From DATKHF01 sp035510355 (GTDB lineage: Bacteria; Patescibacteriota; Saccharimonadia; Saccharimonadales; UBA4665), in assembly GCA_035510355.1 (NCBI GenBank), contig DATKHF010000003.1, forward strand, positions 1 to 56,866: a stretch of DNA of 56,866 nt, given 5' to 3'. The notes below the pieces were generated by a model, which saw only the letters and a list, made by a program, of their open reading frames with translations, made no database searches and was not told where the DNA came from. Positions 33,976 to 42,483 of the stretch are shown piece by piece. Positions within the stretch are counted from its first letter, which is position 1. The number at the start of each line of letters is the position of its first letter. Position numbers and translations under genes: made by a program.

Positions 33976-34632
33976 GTGAAGGTTCAAATAATCAGTCTTT
34001 TCCCAGAGATGTTTGATGGCGTTCTGAATGCCAGCATGCTGTGGAAGGCTCAAGATAAGAAAATTGTCGAGTTTCAGCATATTCATTTGCGTGATTTTGG
34101 AGTAGGCCCACGCCATCAGGTTGATGACACTCCTTACGGTGGTGGCGATGGGATGCTGCTGATGCCTGGCCCATTATTAGCTGCAATTGAGCAGGCTAAA
34201 GCCAATGACCCAGAGGCTTTAGTTATTTTGCCAACGCCTCGTGGCGAGCGTTATAAGCAATCTGACGCTAAAACTTTAGCAGCCAACGCTAACGGACTGA
34301 TCTTGGTGTGCGCTCGTTACGAAGGCTACGATGAGCGTATTACGCAGTGGATTGACCGACAGTACTGTATTGGGAGCTACGTGGTGACTGGCGGCGAACT
34401 ACCGGCAATGGTAATAATTGATTCAGTGGTGCGACTGTTACCTGGCGTACTTGGAGGTGAAACTAGCGCTGAGATTGAATCGTTTCAAGCCGACGACGTA
34501 ACCATTGAATTTCCACAGTATACCCGACCAGAGAACTTTCACGGTCTCAAAGTTCCGGAGATACTGCTCAGTGGTCATCATGCTGAAATTGCCAAATGGC
34601 GAGACTCTCAGGCCAAAAATGTCTACCAGTAG
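33976..34632 (+). CDS. trmD: tRNA (guanine37-N1)-methyltransferase
   Basis: 218 aa from GTG 33976, which gives the family N-terminus MKVQIISLFPEMFDG; a TTG at 33955 would add 7 residues. TrmD methylates G37 of tRNAs with SAM to prevent frameshifting. The trefoil-knot SAM site reads RYEGYDERI and IGSYVVTGGELPAMV; the C-terminal part is YTRPENF and LLSGHHAEIAKWR. A TAGAAT -10 (33963-33968) ends 7 nt before the GTG, so transcription restarts after the terminator. SAM use links it to the SAH hydrolase in this window. Confidence 0.95.
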   Translation: MKVQIISLFPEMFDGVLNASMLWKAQDKKIVEFQHIHLRDFGVGPRHQVDDTPYGGGDGMLLMPGPLLAAIEQAKANDPEALVILPTPRGERYKQSDAKTLAANANGLILVCARYEGYDERITQWIDRQYCIGSYVVTGGELPAMVIIDSVVRLLPGVLGGETSAEIESFQADDVTIEFPQYTRPENFHGLKVPEILLSGHHAEIAKWRDSQAKNVYQ

Positions 34633-34669
34633 TTGTATGATACTATAGTAGTTAAGGAGGGCTTAAGGT

Positions 34670-35053
34670 ATGAAATTAGCATTTATTAAACCAGTATACG
34701 CACACTGTGATTTACCATGTGGTGTGTACGATCCGGCGCAAGCCCAAATTGAAGCACGTAGCGTTCATGAAATTATGAAAAAATATGATGGACTCGACGA
34801 ACCCAATAAAGTACGGGCTATTATCATTAAGGAAGAACGAGCTGAACTCGTCAAGCACCATCTTCTTGTGCTATGGGCCGATTACTTTAAACCAGAACAC
34901 CTTGAGAAATACCCAGATTTACATGATAAATTCTGGAAGGCTATCAAGCAGGCTAGTGAGTGCAAGCACCACTTAGAACCGGCTGAAGGTCAGAAATTAC
35001 TAGATCAAATTGATGAAATTGCTAAAATCTTCTGGGCAACCAAGAAGGCTTAA
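34670..35053 (+). CDS. sodN: Nickel superoxide dismutase
   Basis: 127 aa. Directly shows the Ni-hook: leader MKLAFIKPVYA followed by HCDLPCGVYD, giving (after cleavage) His1, Cys2, Cys6 and the conserved Asp3/Tyr9. The rest follows the NiSOD four-helix bundle (KEERAELVKHHLLVLWADYF, then KPEHLEKYPDLH, and a terminal IFWATKKA) and looks very like Streptomyces NiSOD from memory. Dismutates superoxide after removal of the leader by SodX. Start ATG 34670 with GGAGG 9 nt upstream. Overlaps sodX by 44 nt. Confidence 0.95.
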   Translation: MKLAFIKPVYAHCDLPCGVYDPAQAQIEARSVHEIMKKYDGLDEPNKVRAIIIKEERAELVKHHLLVLWADYFKPEHLEKYPDLHDKFWKAIKQASECKHHLEPAEGQKLLDQIDEIAKIFWATKKA

Positions 35054-35330
35054 CCTACTCATAGTTCGGCGAGTGGTTGGTAAGAGCATGCAACCAAGTT
35101 TACGGCCGAGAAAATTAGTGCTGGCTACGAGCCTTTACCGCAAGCTGATGCCAGAACATGTTGTGATTGTGCATCACGAGGGACTTGATAAAATTAAACG
35201 TATCCAAAAGATTCAAGCTGATCAGATTTTTGTGGTTGGTGACAATCACCGCGCTAGTCTCGATAGCCGAAACTTTGGCTGGCTACCAATTAGCAGTGTT
35301 GTCGCTCGCGTGGTTTGGCCTAGGCGTTAA
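35010..35330 (+). CDS. sodX: NiSOD maturation protease SodX (S26-type signal peptidase)
   Basis: 106 aa if started at ATG 35010. Small peptidase with catalytic Ser26 in VVGKSMQPSL, general-base Lys near 61-63 (HEGLDKIKR) and the S26 box GDNHRASLDSRNFG. It would cut the NiSOD leader so His1 can bind nickel. The start is uncertain: ATG 35010 or 35013, with codons overlapping sodN; a later start would cut into the short hydrophobic N-terminus. Overlap with sodN indicates tight coupling. Confidence 0.88.
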   Translation: MMKLLKSSGQPRRLNLLIVRRVVGKSMQPSLRPRKLVLATSLYRKLMPEHVVIVHHEGLDKIKRIQKIQADQIFVVGDNHRASLDSRNFGWLPISSVVARVVWPRR

Positions 35331-36073
35331 GCTTCAATGCGCTGGAACTGATATACCCCAAAAGCAATGAGAACGATGGCGGTAAAACCTAGCACCAACA
35401 GATCTTTCGTTAAACCATAATGACTTTGATCAATAAGCGTCGCTCTAAGGGCGTCAACTGCATAGCTGATTGGGTTTACATCAGCTATTACTTTCAAAAC
35501 AGTCGGGGCGTTTGTGAGCGGATATAAAGCTCCAGAGAGGAAATACAGAGGGAATATGATAAATTGGTTAATAGCCTGAAACCCTTGAAAGTCATTTACG
35601 AATGCACCAACGCCAGAGCTAAAGCTAGTTAGAGCAATGGCTAGTAGTCCTAAAATAAATAAAACGACAATTAGCATTGCCCAGTTGTATGGGCGAAAAC
35701 CCAAGAACAGCGCAATAATAAAAACTAACATTCCCTGGAGTGCTGAAGTTGTAGCTCCACCAAGAGCACTCCCAAGCATAATCTTCAGACGCGACACGGG
35801 CGTGACCAGAGTTTCTTTCAAAAACCCAAACTGCCTGTCGAATATAATGTTAATACCAAAGAAGACTGACGAGAATAGAACCGTTTGAGCCATAATTCCC
35901 GGCACTAAAAAGTGCACGTAATTGCCGCCTCCGGCCTTTTCAACGACTGAGCCAAGACCATACCCTAGTGCTAACAAAAAAAGTAACGGCTGACCGACAG
36001 CACCAATAATCCGTGATGGTGAACGTGAATAACGAAGTATCTGCCGCAACCATAGAGCATAGAGTACACGCAT
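35327..36073 (-). CDS. ABC-2 type transporter permease (DrrB-like)
   Basis: 248 aa, six hydrophobic segments; resembles DrrB-type ABC-2 permeases, for example LKETLVTPVSRLKIMLGSALGG and the NPISYAVDALR signature near the end. Pairs with the upstream ATPase (start overlaps its stop by 1 nt, TAATG). Probably exports a hydrophobic compound or lipid; substrate unknown. It converges on sodX with a 4-nt overlap. Confidence 0.88.
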   Translation of the reverse strand: MRVLYALWLRQILRYSRSPSRIIGAVGQPLLFLLALGYGLGSVVEKAGGGNYVHFLVPGIMAQTVLFSSVFFGINIIFDRQFGFLKETLVTPVSRLKIMLGSALGGATTSALQGMLVFIIALFLGFRPYNWAMLIVVLFILGLLAIALTSFSSGVGAFVNDFQGFQAINQFIIFPLYFLSGALYPLTNAPTVLKVIADVNPISYAVDALRATLIDQSHYGLTKDLLVLGFTAIVLIAFGVYQFQRIEA

Positions 36074-36876
36074 TATCGGCCCCCTCCGCGCACCCGATTA
36101 CGCAGCTTTGCCCGTTCATTACCACTAGCACCTTCATCCCGAAGTTCTTTACCAGTTAATTGTAGGTAAGCGGCTTCCAGTGTTTTGGTTTTGGTCTGTT
36201 TCTTTAACTCATCATCGGTGCCACTGGCAATGATTTTACCATGGTCAATAATAGCGATATTTTCGGCAATATTTTCAGCTTCCTCGAGGTAGTGAGTTGT
36301 AAAGAAAATTGTCATGTCTTTAGTTTGGCTCAGAGTTTTGACGTAGTCCCATAGTAGGTTACGGGTTTGAGTGTCAAGCCCGATAGTTGGTTCGTCCAGA
36401 AATAAGACTTGTGGGTGGTGAAGTAACCCCCGTGCAATTTCTAGTCGTCGTTTCATGCCTCCAGAAAAAGTTTTAACTCGAGACTTACGTCGCTCCCAGA
36501 GTTCAACAAGTGTTAGCAGCTCTTCGATGCGACCAGCCATCTCGGCTTTAGGCACAGCATATAGTACCGCGTGCAACCACATGTTCTCATAGGCTGTAAG
36601 CTCATCATCGACGCTCGGATCTTGGAAGACAATGCCGAAAGCTTTACGCGCTGCGTCCTTATTCTTCACTACATCAAAACCAGCAAGCTCAACTTTGCCA
36701 GATGTTGGGCGTATTAAAGTGGTGAGCATTTTAATTGTTGTGCTTTTCCCAGCGCCATTTGGGCCAAGAAATGCAAAAATTTGCCCCTCTTTTACACTGA
36801 AACTAATATCATCGACCGCTGTAATCTCACCGAACTTCTTTGTGAGATGAGTAGCGGCTATCATCTCTTTTGCCAT
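36073..36876 (-). CDS. ABC transporter ATP-binding protein (DrrA-like)
   Basis: 267 aa. Walker A GPNGAGKST, Q-loop FQDPS, signature FSGGMKRRLEIARGL, Walker B VLFLDEPTIGLD and switch H in FTTHYLEEAE. The C-terminal ~45 residues are the extension common to DrrA/NodI-type proteins. Drives the ABC-2 permease encoded directly after it. Confidence 0.92.
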   Translation of the reverse strand: MAKEMIAATHLTKKFGEITAVDDISFSVKEGQIFAFLGPNGAGKSTTIKMLTTLIRPTSGKVELAGFDVVKNKDAARKAFGIVFQDPSVDDELTAYENMWLHAVLYAVPKAEMAGRIEELLTLVELWERRKSRVKTFSGGMKRRLEIARGLLHHPQVLFLDEPTIGLDTQTRNLLWDYVKTLSQTKDMTIFFTTHYLEEAENIAENIAIIDHGKIIASGTDDELKKQTKTKTLEAAYLQLTGKELRDEGASGNERAKLRNRVRGGGR

Positions 36877-36985
36877 CTATATCAAGTATACCATGGCCAA
36901 ATGAAGGTTTGCTGAAGGCGCTTAGTGGTTCACCTTGCCGACCATGCCTTCACGCTTTACAATACATTATAGGAGGGAGTTAGTA

Positions 36986-37726
36986 ATGAAAACAATGATA
37001 CAAGTACCCTTTCAGGGTAAAACGGTTTCAGCCTACTATGTAGCTAGCGAAGGTAATGATGTACGGCCAGCTGTAATTCTTATTCATGAGGTCTGGGGCT
37101 TGGCCGATCATATAAAATCTGTAGCTGAGCGTCTAAACGGCGAAGGCTTTACGGTGCTAGCGCCGGATCTATTAAGTAATACCGAGCTCGAACCATTAAT
37201 AACTCCAGAACTCGTGAGCGATATGATGGATTCGGATAAGCGGGCCACCCGCCAAGTTGAAATGCGTGCTGCGATGGCTCCTCTTAGCTCGCCAGCGTTC
37301 GCGGAAGCAACGGTTGAGAAACTGCAAGCATGTTACGAATTCTTGCATACAAAACCAGGCGTAGGCAAAATTGGAGTTATTGGATTTTGTTTTGGTGGAA
37401 CATACAGCTTCGCTCTGGCAGCTCACGAACCTGAATTAGCCGCGGCTGTACCGTTCTACGGTCACTGTCACTCCTCAGTCGATGAACTTGCAAAAGTAAA
37501 ATGCCCAATTCTAGCTTTTTACGGTGAGCAAGACCATAATTTAATTGATGCATTGCCCGAGCTTGAAGCTAACATGAAACAAGCCGGCGTAAATTTTGTC
37601 GATAAAATCTACAAAGATACTGGCCACGCGTTCTTCAATGATCAGAACAAAGCTACCTATAATGAAGTTGCTGCGAAAGATGCCTGGCCACGCGCTATTA
37701 GCTTTCTAAGATCACACTTATCCTAA
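36986..37726 (+). CDS. Dienelactone hydrolase family protein
   Basis: 246 aa from ATG 36986 (GGAGGGAG upstream); the frame extends to 36935 without an RBS. Catalytic Cys135 in GFCFGG, Asp in GEQDHN and His in TGHAFF, plus HEVWGLADHIK at the N-terminus. The Cys nucleophile is typical of dienelactone hydrolase. Substrate in this organism unknown; possibly a generic hydrolase. Its last 4 nt overlap the convergent metallopeptidase gene. Confidence 0.9.
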   Translation: MKTMIQVPFQGKTVSAYYVASEGNDVRPAVILIHEVWGLADHIKSVAERLNGEGFTVLAPDLLSNTELEPLITPELVSDMMDSDKRATRQVEMRAAMAPLSSPAFAEATVEKLQACYEFLHTKPGVGKIGVIGFCFGGTYSFALAAHEPELAAAVPFYGHCHSSVDELAKVKCPILAFYGEQDHNLIDALPELEANMKQAGVNFVDKIYKDTGHAFFNDQNKATYNEVAAKDAWPRAISFLRSHLS

Positions 37727-38112
37727 GATCGCTTCCCTTCGTTGGCCTCTAATTCATGGATACGATCATGACCTAGTCCATAGTAATGCGCAACTTCATG
37801 CCAAATTGTACGTCCGATATTATTACGCAGATCAACCAGATCATGACTAGCCCATTCTAATGGTTTTTGGAATAGCGTAATTTTATCAGGCAATAATTTA
37901 GTGGTACCTTGGCGTCTTGGTAATGGAACGCCTTCATATAAACCGAAGAGTGTTTGATCACCTCTAAGTTCAAGTTGCTGACGTTGCCGTGGGCTCGGTT
38001 CGTCCTCAACAATAAAAGCTATATTGTCTAAGTGATCAACATAAATTTTCGGTAAAGACTTGATTGCGGCATTAAGCATATTTTCGAATGCCGCGTGACT
38101 TACAATAAACAT
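37723..38112 (-). CDS. Metallopeptidase family protein (zincin-like, HExxH)
   Basis: 129 aa. HEVAHYYGLGHDRIHELE is the zinc site of the small MMP/zincin_1 (PF06262-type) family, with two histidines and a downstream Asp/Glu. Earlier landmark VEDEPS. Cytoplasmic with no signal. Function in the family is unclear. Confidence 0.88.
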   Translation of the reverse strand: MFIVSHAAFENMLNAAIKSLPKIYVDHLDNIAFIVEDEPSPRQRQQLELRGDQTLFGLYEGVPLPRRQGTTKLLPDKITLFQKPLEWASHDLVDLRNNIGRTIWHEVAHYYGLGHDRIHELEANEGKRS

Positions 38113-38142
38113 AATCTTAACTATACCAAATACTTACAAAAA

Positions 38143-38541
38143 TTATTTTTCCTGCATAACGGCAATGATATTGCCAGCGGGATCTTTGAACCACGCTATC
38201 GATGGAGTCGAACCTGTTTCGTCATGGGCAATACCTTTATCGTCAGTTTTGATGTACTCATTGTTGTAGGACTCAAAAGAGACACCACTGTTGGTTAATT
38301 CATCAACAGTTTTTTCTATATCGTTAACTGAGAAGTTAAGTATTGTGAAGGTTGCGGGGGTATGATCAGGTTTAGGGTAGACCATAATTTTGCCACCACC
38401 AACCAGTTGAATATGCAATAGAGGCATTGGCATGTCATCACTTTGAGTGACAGTCAGCCCCAGTGTTTTACTATAAAATTCTTGAGCTTTCTCTATATCA
38501 TCAACCGAAAAACTACTAAACACAACGTCGTTACCAAGCAT
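38143..38541 (-). CDS. VOC (glyoxalase/bleomycin-resistance fold) family protein
   Basis: 132 aa from ATG 38541, which has GGAGGGG 3 nt upstream; the frame extends to 38601 without support. Two betaalphabetabetabeta units typical of VOC proteins: SVDDIEKAQEFYSKTLGLTV, and SVNDIEKTVDELTNSGVSF with C-terminal FKDPAGNIIAVMQEK. Possible metal or ligand binding; specific function not assignable. Confidence 0.85.
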   Translation of the reverse strand: MLGNDVVFSSFSVDDIEKAQEFYSKTLGLTVTQSDDMPMPLLHIQLVGGGKIMVYPKPDHTPATFTILNFSVNDIEKTVDELTNSGVSFESYNNEYIKTDDKGIAHDETGSTPSIAWFKDPAGNIIAVMQEK

Positions 38542-38667
38542 AGGCCCCTCCTTGTTTACGTGCTCATCATACCACAAACAAGATCCTTTATTTCTGCCCA
38601 AGATATAGTAATTAGAGACGGGCTATATACAAGGATTACTGCGTAACATTGTATAATTAGCCCTAAC

Positions 38668-40374
38668 ATGCTTCTTCTGCTTATTAGCTTTATAGCTGGT
38701 GCACTGACAATCCTAGCCCCGTGTGTGTTGCCATTACTCCCCGTTATAGTTGGTGGTTCAGTGAGTGGCGAAGCAAAAGATAAGTTGCGGCCGTACGTAA
38801 TTACCGTATCGCTGGCGGGCTCAATCGTTATATTTACCTTGCTCCTAAAAGTCAGCACGTTGCTGATTAATCTATCACCTAATATTTTAAATGATATTTC
38901 TGGTGGGCTGCTTATAGCTCTTGGGGTGGTCTCAATTTTTCCTGAAATTTGGGAAAAATTAATTATTCGGTTTAACTGGCAAGCTGCGTCGCAGCGATTG
39001 CTTGGTAAGGGCGAACGCAATAAGGGTAAATACGCTGGGCCGCTGCTGATTGGCGTGGCGCTTGGGCCCGTTTTTGCGAGCTGTAGCCCAACCTATGCCT
39101 TTATCTTAGCCTCAGTGCTACCACACAGCTTTGTGAGTGGTTTGGTCTATCTTATTACGTATAGTATTGGCCTCGTTCTGGCCTTACTACTGATTGCACT
39201 CATGGGTCGACGACTAATATCCCGGTACTCGTGGGTGGTCGATACCCACGGTCTATTCCGAAGAATCATTGGCATACTATTTGTGTTAATTGGTGCAGCC
39301 ATTATCAGTGGCCAAGAAATCAAGATAGAAACCTGGGTCGCTAACCATTTGCCATTTGATGAAACTAGAATCGAACAGGTCTTATTGGCGAAGCAGAACA
39401 AAGAATCAATATTCCACAAGTTAGACAATACGGCAGCGAATACCACCGTATTAAACGTTCAGCCGACACCGGCACCCGAGTTCCAGGGTCTAACGAACTG
39501 GATAAATAGCCCGCCACTCTCGATTTCACAACTTAAAGGCAAGGTTGTACTAGTAGATTTTTGGACATACTCTTGCATTAACTGTATCCGCAGCATCCCA
39601 TATGTTGAAAAATGGTATCAAACGTATCATAAAGATGGTCTAGAAGTTGTTGGTGTAAGTACGCCCGAATTTGCCTTTGAGCACAATCCGGCTAATGTCG
39701 AAGCTGCCGTTAAGAGTGATGGGATCACCTACCCAGTTGCCCTCGACAACAATTACGGAACCTGGGATGCCTTTAATAATGATTCATGGCCAGCTGATTA
39801 TCTGATAGATAAGAGTGGAGAAGTTCGGTATGTCAATTTAGGCGAGGGTAACTATGGTAAAACGGAAAAGGCCATTCAGTTATTGCTTGGTGTTAATCAA
39901 CCGTTACAGACGCCAACTTCCAACGTCCCAATTACTGAGGAGCAAACACCGGAAACCTACTTTGGCACAAACCGTGAACAGAATTTTATCGGCAGCCCGG
40001 TACCATATGATGGAACGATTGATTTTAAACCTGCTGACTCGTTGCAACCTGATGAGTGGACACTCAGTGGCACTTGGCAGGTGAGTCCTGAATATATTAC
40101 AAGTGAAGATAGTGATGCTAAGCTGACATTTAATGTTACTGCAAAAGACGTATATGTAGTGGCTGGGGCTACTAATAACCAAAGCGGAACAGTATCAGTA
40201 GGATTGCCCAGTGCGAATGCTGGACAGTACGGAAGTGATGCACCTGGTGGTAAGGCTGTAATCGGTGGCTCAAGACTCTACCACATCGTGTCGCTTACTG
40301 AGGCTGGTACTACCACAGTGACTCTAACGGTACCCAAGGGAGTGTCTCTCTATACCTTTACTTTTGGTAGCTAG
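38668..40374 (+). CDS. DipZ-like CcdA-TlpA disulfide exchange protein
   Basis: 568 aa with three parts. Residues 1-215: CcdA/DsbD membrane domain with two cysteines (APCVLPLLP, C19; and the VFASCSPT site). Residues ~265-425: periplasm-side TlpA thioredoxin fold with active-site C303-I-N-C306. Residues ~425-568: DipZ C-terminal beta domain. Electrons from the cytoplasm cross the membrane to keep outside proteins reduced. Leaderless-type start (TATAAT ends 10 nt before). Convergent with a cysteine-repeat surface protein. Confidence 0.92.
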   Translation: MLLLLISFIAGALTILAPCVLPLLPVIVGGSVSGEAKDKLRPYVITVSLAGSIVIFTLLLKVSTLLINLSPNILNDISGGLLIALGVVSIFPEIWEKLIIRFNWQAASQRLLGKGERNKGKYAGPLLIGVALGPVFASCSPTYAFILASVLPHSFVSGLVYLITYSIGLVLALLLIALMGRRLISRYSWVVDTHGLFRRIIGILFVLIGAAIISGQEIKIETWVANHLPFDETRIEQVLLAKQNKESIFHKLDNTAANTTVLNVQPTPAPEFQGLTNWINSPPLSISQLKGKVVLVDFWTYSCINCIRSIPYVEKWYQTYHKDGLEVVGVSTPEFAFEHNPANVEAAVKSDGITYPVALDNNYGTWDAFNNDSWPADYLIDKSGEVRYVNLGEGNYGKTEKAIQLLLGVNQPLQTPTSNVPITEEQTPETYFGTNREQNFIGSPVPYDGTIDFKPADSLQPDEWTLSGTWQVSPEYITSEDSDAKLTFNVTAKDVYVVAGATNNQSGTVSVGLPSANAGQYGSDAPGGKAVIGGSRLYHIVSLTEAGTTTVTLTVPKGVSLYTFTFGS

Positions 40375-40388
40375 CTTGACGAAAATTG

Positions 40389-40404
40389 TAGAGTGGACAC
40401 TCTA
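40389..40404. terminator. Weak hairpin between convergent genes
   Basis: TAGAGT-GGAC-ACTCTA, a 6-bp hairpin between DipZ and the beta-helix gene, overlapping the latter's stop. No T-run, so a terminator role is only tentative. Confidence 0.2.
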
Positions 40405-42381
40405 GCCGACCACTACATTAGGATTCGGCGGTTTCTTGTTTTTGAATCGATCAATCCATGGTAATTGACGATGTCTGATGATTACGAACGCCACAATAAT
40501 TCCACTGACAACAAGTGCCGCTGCTAGAAGCTCCACTTTAAAGGTCGTTGTCTTAAAGTAGGGAGTTTTACTTGTCTTATGCTCAATACAGAGGTTCCGA
40601 TTGGAGCTTGAAATTGTGCCATCACTCTTATATATAGTCGTCGTCAGAACATGACAGCCATTGTCTAGATGAGAGGTGTTGTAGTTCAACGTAAACGGGG
40701 CGGTGGATTCTGTATCAATAAGCTTATCGTCGATGTAATAGCCAACCTTTATTATTTGGGCTACGTTTGTACCAGGAGGTAACCCGACAAGTATATTGGG
40801 CGCGGTAATCGGATCCTGGATGCTTTTACCCAACGGGCTCAGGGGACTTAGAACTTGAGTGGTGTGATTGCCGCCTGACCCACTACCGCCGCCTCCACTG
40901 AGAGGTGCTAGGCAGTCCGGATACGTTCCCGTATCGCCTGCCGGACAAGTCGATTTCGGAGGTATGCAGTTTGGTGGTGTGCCAGTGTCGCCCGGGGGAC
41001 AGGTGGGTGGTGCGTTGCAGGCTTGATCGACCTGGGCACCGTTAACTAGGTATAAGTTGTTACATGTATCTATTCCGGTATTGGTATTAGAGTTTGGATT
41101 CAGAACTCCTAAGGCCCCACTAAAGTTATTATTTTTAATTGTTAAGCCGTTGATGCCGGCCGCTGAAATGACTCCCAAATACGGATGATTTGGGTAATAG
41201 TGAACGCCGCCATCATATACTGGCATTACGTTGTTGCTAATGTTAACGTTAGCAACATTTTTTATTTCCATAGTGCTATCGGAGAAAGCTTTTGATATCG
41301 AGCCGCCGCTGACTCCCGTGGCTACTGCTGGTGCCAGAATCGTATTATTAGTGAACGTTAGCCCATCAAACCAGCCGGGCTGAGCATACGAACTTTCATT
41401 GGTACCAATCACCTTCATAATTGGCTCAGCGGTTGTAATTGTATTGCCTGATAACACAATATTATCTTCCTGGACACCAGGATGCTGGCCCTGTAGCGAT
41501 GCAAACCAATCATAGCGATCGTTATTCCAAACATTATCAATAATGTTTATATTGTCCTCGGCCGCGATGACCGGCTGACCGTTAACGAACGGTGTGCTAT
41601 AAGTATCATATTCGAAATCCATAGCATCAACGCTGATATTGGTAAAAACGTCATGACTAAATGTCACACCGTCAGCCGACTCAATAGTGATCCCATGGTA
41701 GCCAGCGGTATTAAAATTTGAATTTGTGACTAAAATATTAGTATTAAGGGCGTTAGAAGAATCAAATCGTTTATCACGAAACTGAAGATTGATAAAATCA
41801 CCACCAACATTATTAACATTTAGACCGTTCATTGTAAGGCCATTATTACTCTCGAGTAGCAGCCCATAATGTCCTTCAAAACCCACACCCCCATACTTCA
41901 TGCCATTATAGCCACCGTCTAGGCCTAGGTTATTGATCGTAAGATTGGTATTTTGAACCAGGAACAGGAGGGGCACATTAGCATCGTTGTTTTCAATGAT
42001 GGTCGGGTTAGTTCGCTTGAAGAAAGAGCCGTTACCATTAATAGTGAGCCCAATCGTACCGTGAAGAAGTAAGTAATTGCCTTGCACTAAATAGCACCCA
42101 TTGACTGGAAAATTGGCAGTTGCGTTAGCCGGTAAGCTGGTGAGCCAACTTTGCAAAGCAGCGGTATTATCTACTGAACAATCATCGGGTATACTAGAGG
42201 GTACAGTGTAGTCTTGGTTTATTGCTGAGCTTGAAGGGTGGTAATTTGAGCCAATAAAACCAAACAGAAGCGCAAAAATAGCGCCATTTATGATTAATAT
42301 GGATAGCGCACTAACGCGGATCGGGTGAGTGTGAACTTTAAGCCGAGCGTTATATATTGTTGAAGATCTTTTTTTAACCAT
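40402..42381 (-). CDS. Surface protein with parallel beta-helix and cysteine repeats
   Basis: 659 aa. N-terminal transmembrane helix (about 23-45), then a right-handed parallel beta-helix (about 65-430) of N/G-rich coils such as NNVGGDFINLQF, pectate-lyase/adhesin style. Next come two cysteine repeats, CPPGDTGTPPNC and CPAGDTGTYPDC (41.0-40.9 kb), a glycine-serine linker (SGGGGSGSGGN), a beta-sandwich-like domain, and a C-terminal transmembrane helix with a basic tail. Both termini look anchored. Possibly an adhesin or host-contact protein. The opposite DipZ could handle its disulfides. Confidence 0.8.
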   Translation of the reverse strand: MVKKRSSTIYNARLKVHTHPIRVSALSILIINGAIFALLFGFIGSNYHPSSSAINQDYTVPSSIPDDCSVDNTAALQSWLTSLPANATANFPVNGCYLVQGNYLLLHGTIGLTINGNGSFFKRTNPTIIENNDANVPLLFLVQNTNLTINNLGLDGGYNGMKYGGVGFEGHYGLLLESNNGLTMNGLNVNNVGGDFINLQFRDKRFDSSNALNTNILVTNSNFNTAGYHGITIESADGVTFSHDVFTNISVDAMDFEYDTYSTPFVNGQPVIAAEDNINIIDNVWNNDRYDWFASLQGQHPGVQEDNIVLSGNTITTAEPIMKVIGTNESSYAQPGWFDGLTFTNNTILAPAVATGVSGGSISKAFSDSTMEIKNVANVNISNNVMPVYDGGVHYYPNHPYLGVISAAGINGLTIKNNNFSGALGVLNPNSNTNTGIDTCNNLYLVNGAQVDQACNAPPTCPPGDTGTPPNCIPPKSTCPAGDTGTYPDCLAPLSGGGGSGSGGNHTTQVLSPLSPLGKSIQDPITAPNILVGLPPGTNVAQIIKVGYYIDDKLIDTESTAPFTLNYNTSHLDNGCHVLTTTIYKSDGTISSSNRNLCIEHKTSKTPYFKTTTFKVELLAAALVVSGIIVAFVIIRHRQLPWIDRFKNKKPPNPNVVVG

Positions 42382-42483
42382 TGAGACTTACCGTGAATAA
42401 GCGTAACAATCCTTAAATGATACCATTGTTCGTATAGGCATAACAATTAACAGTCATGCACAGGTGGCTATACAGCCGTGGGT

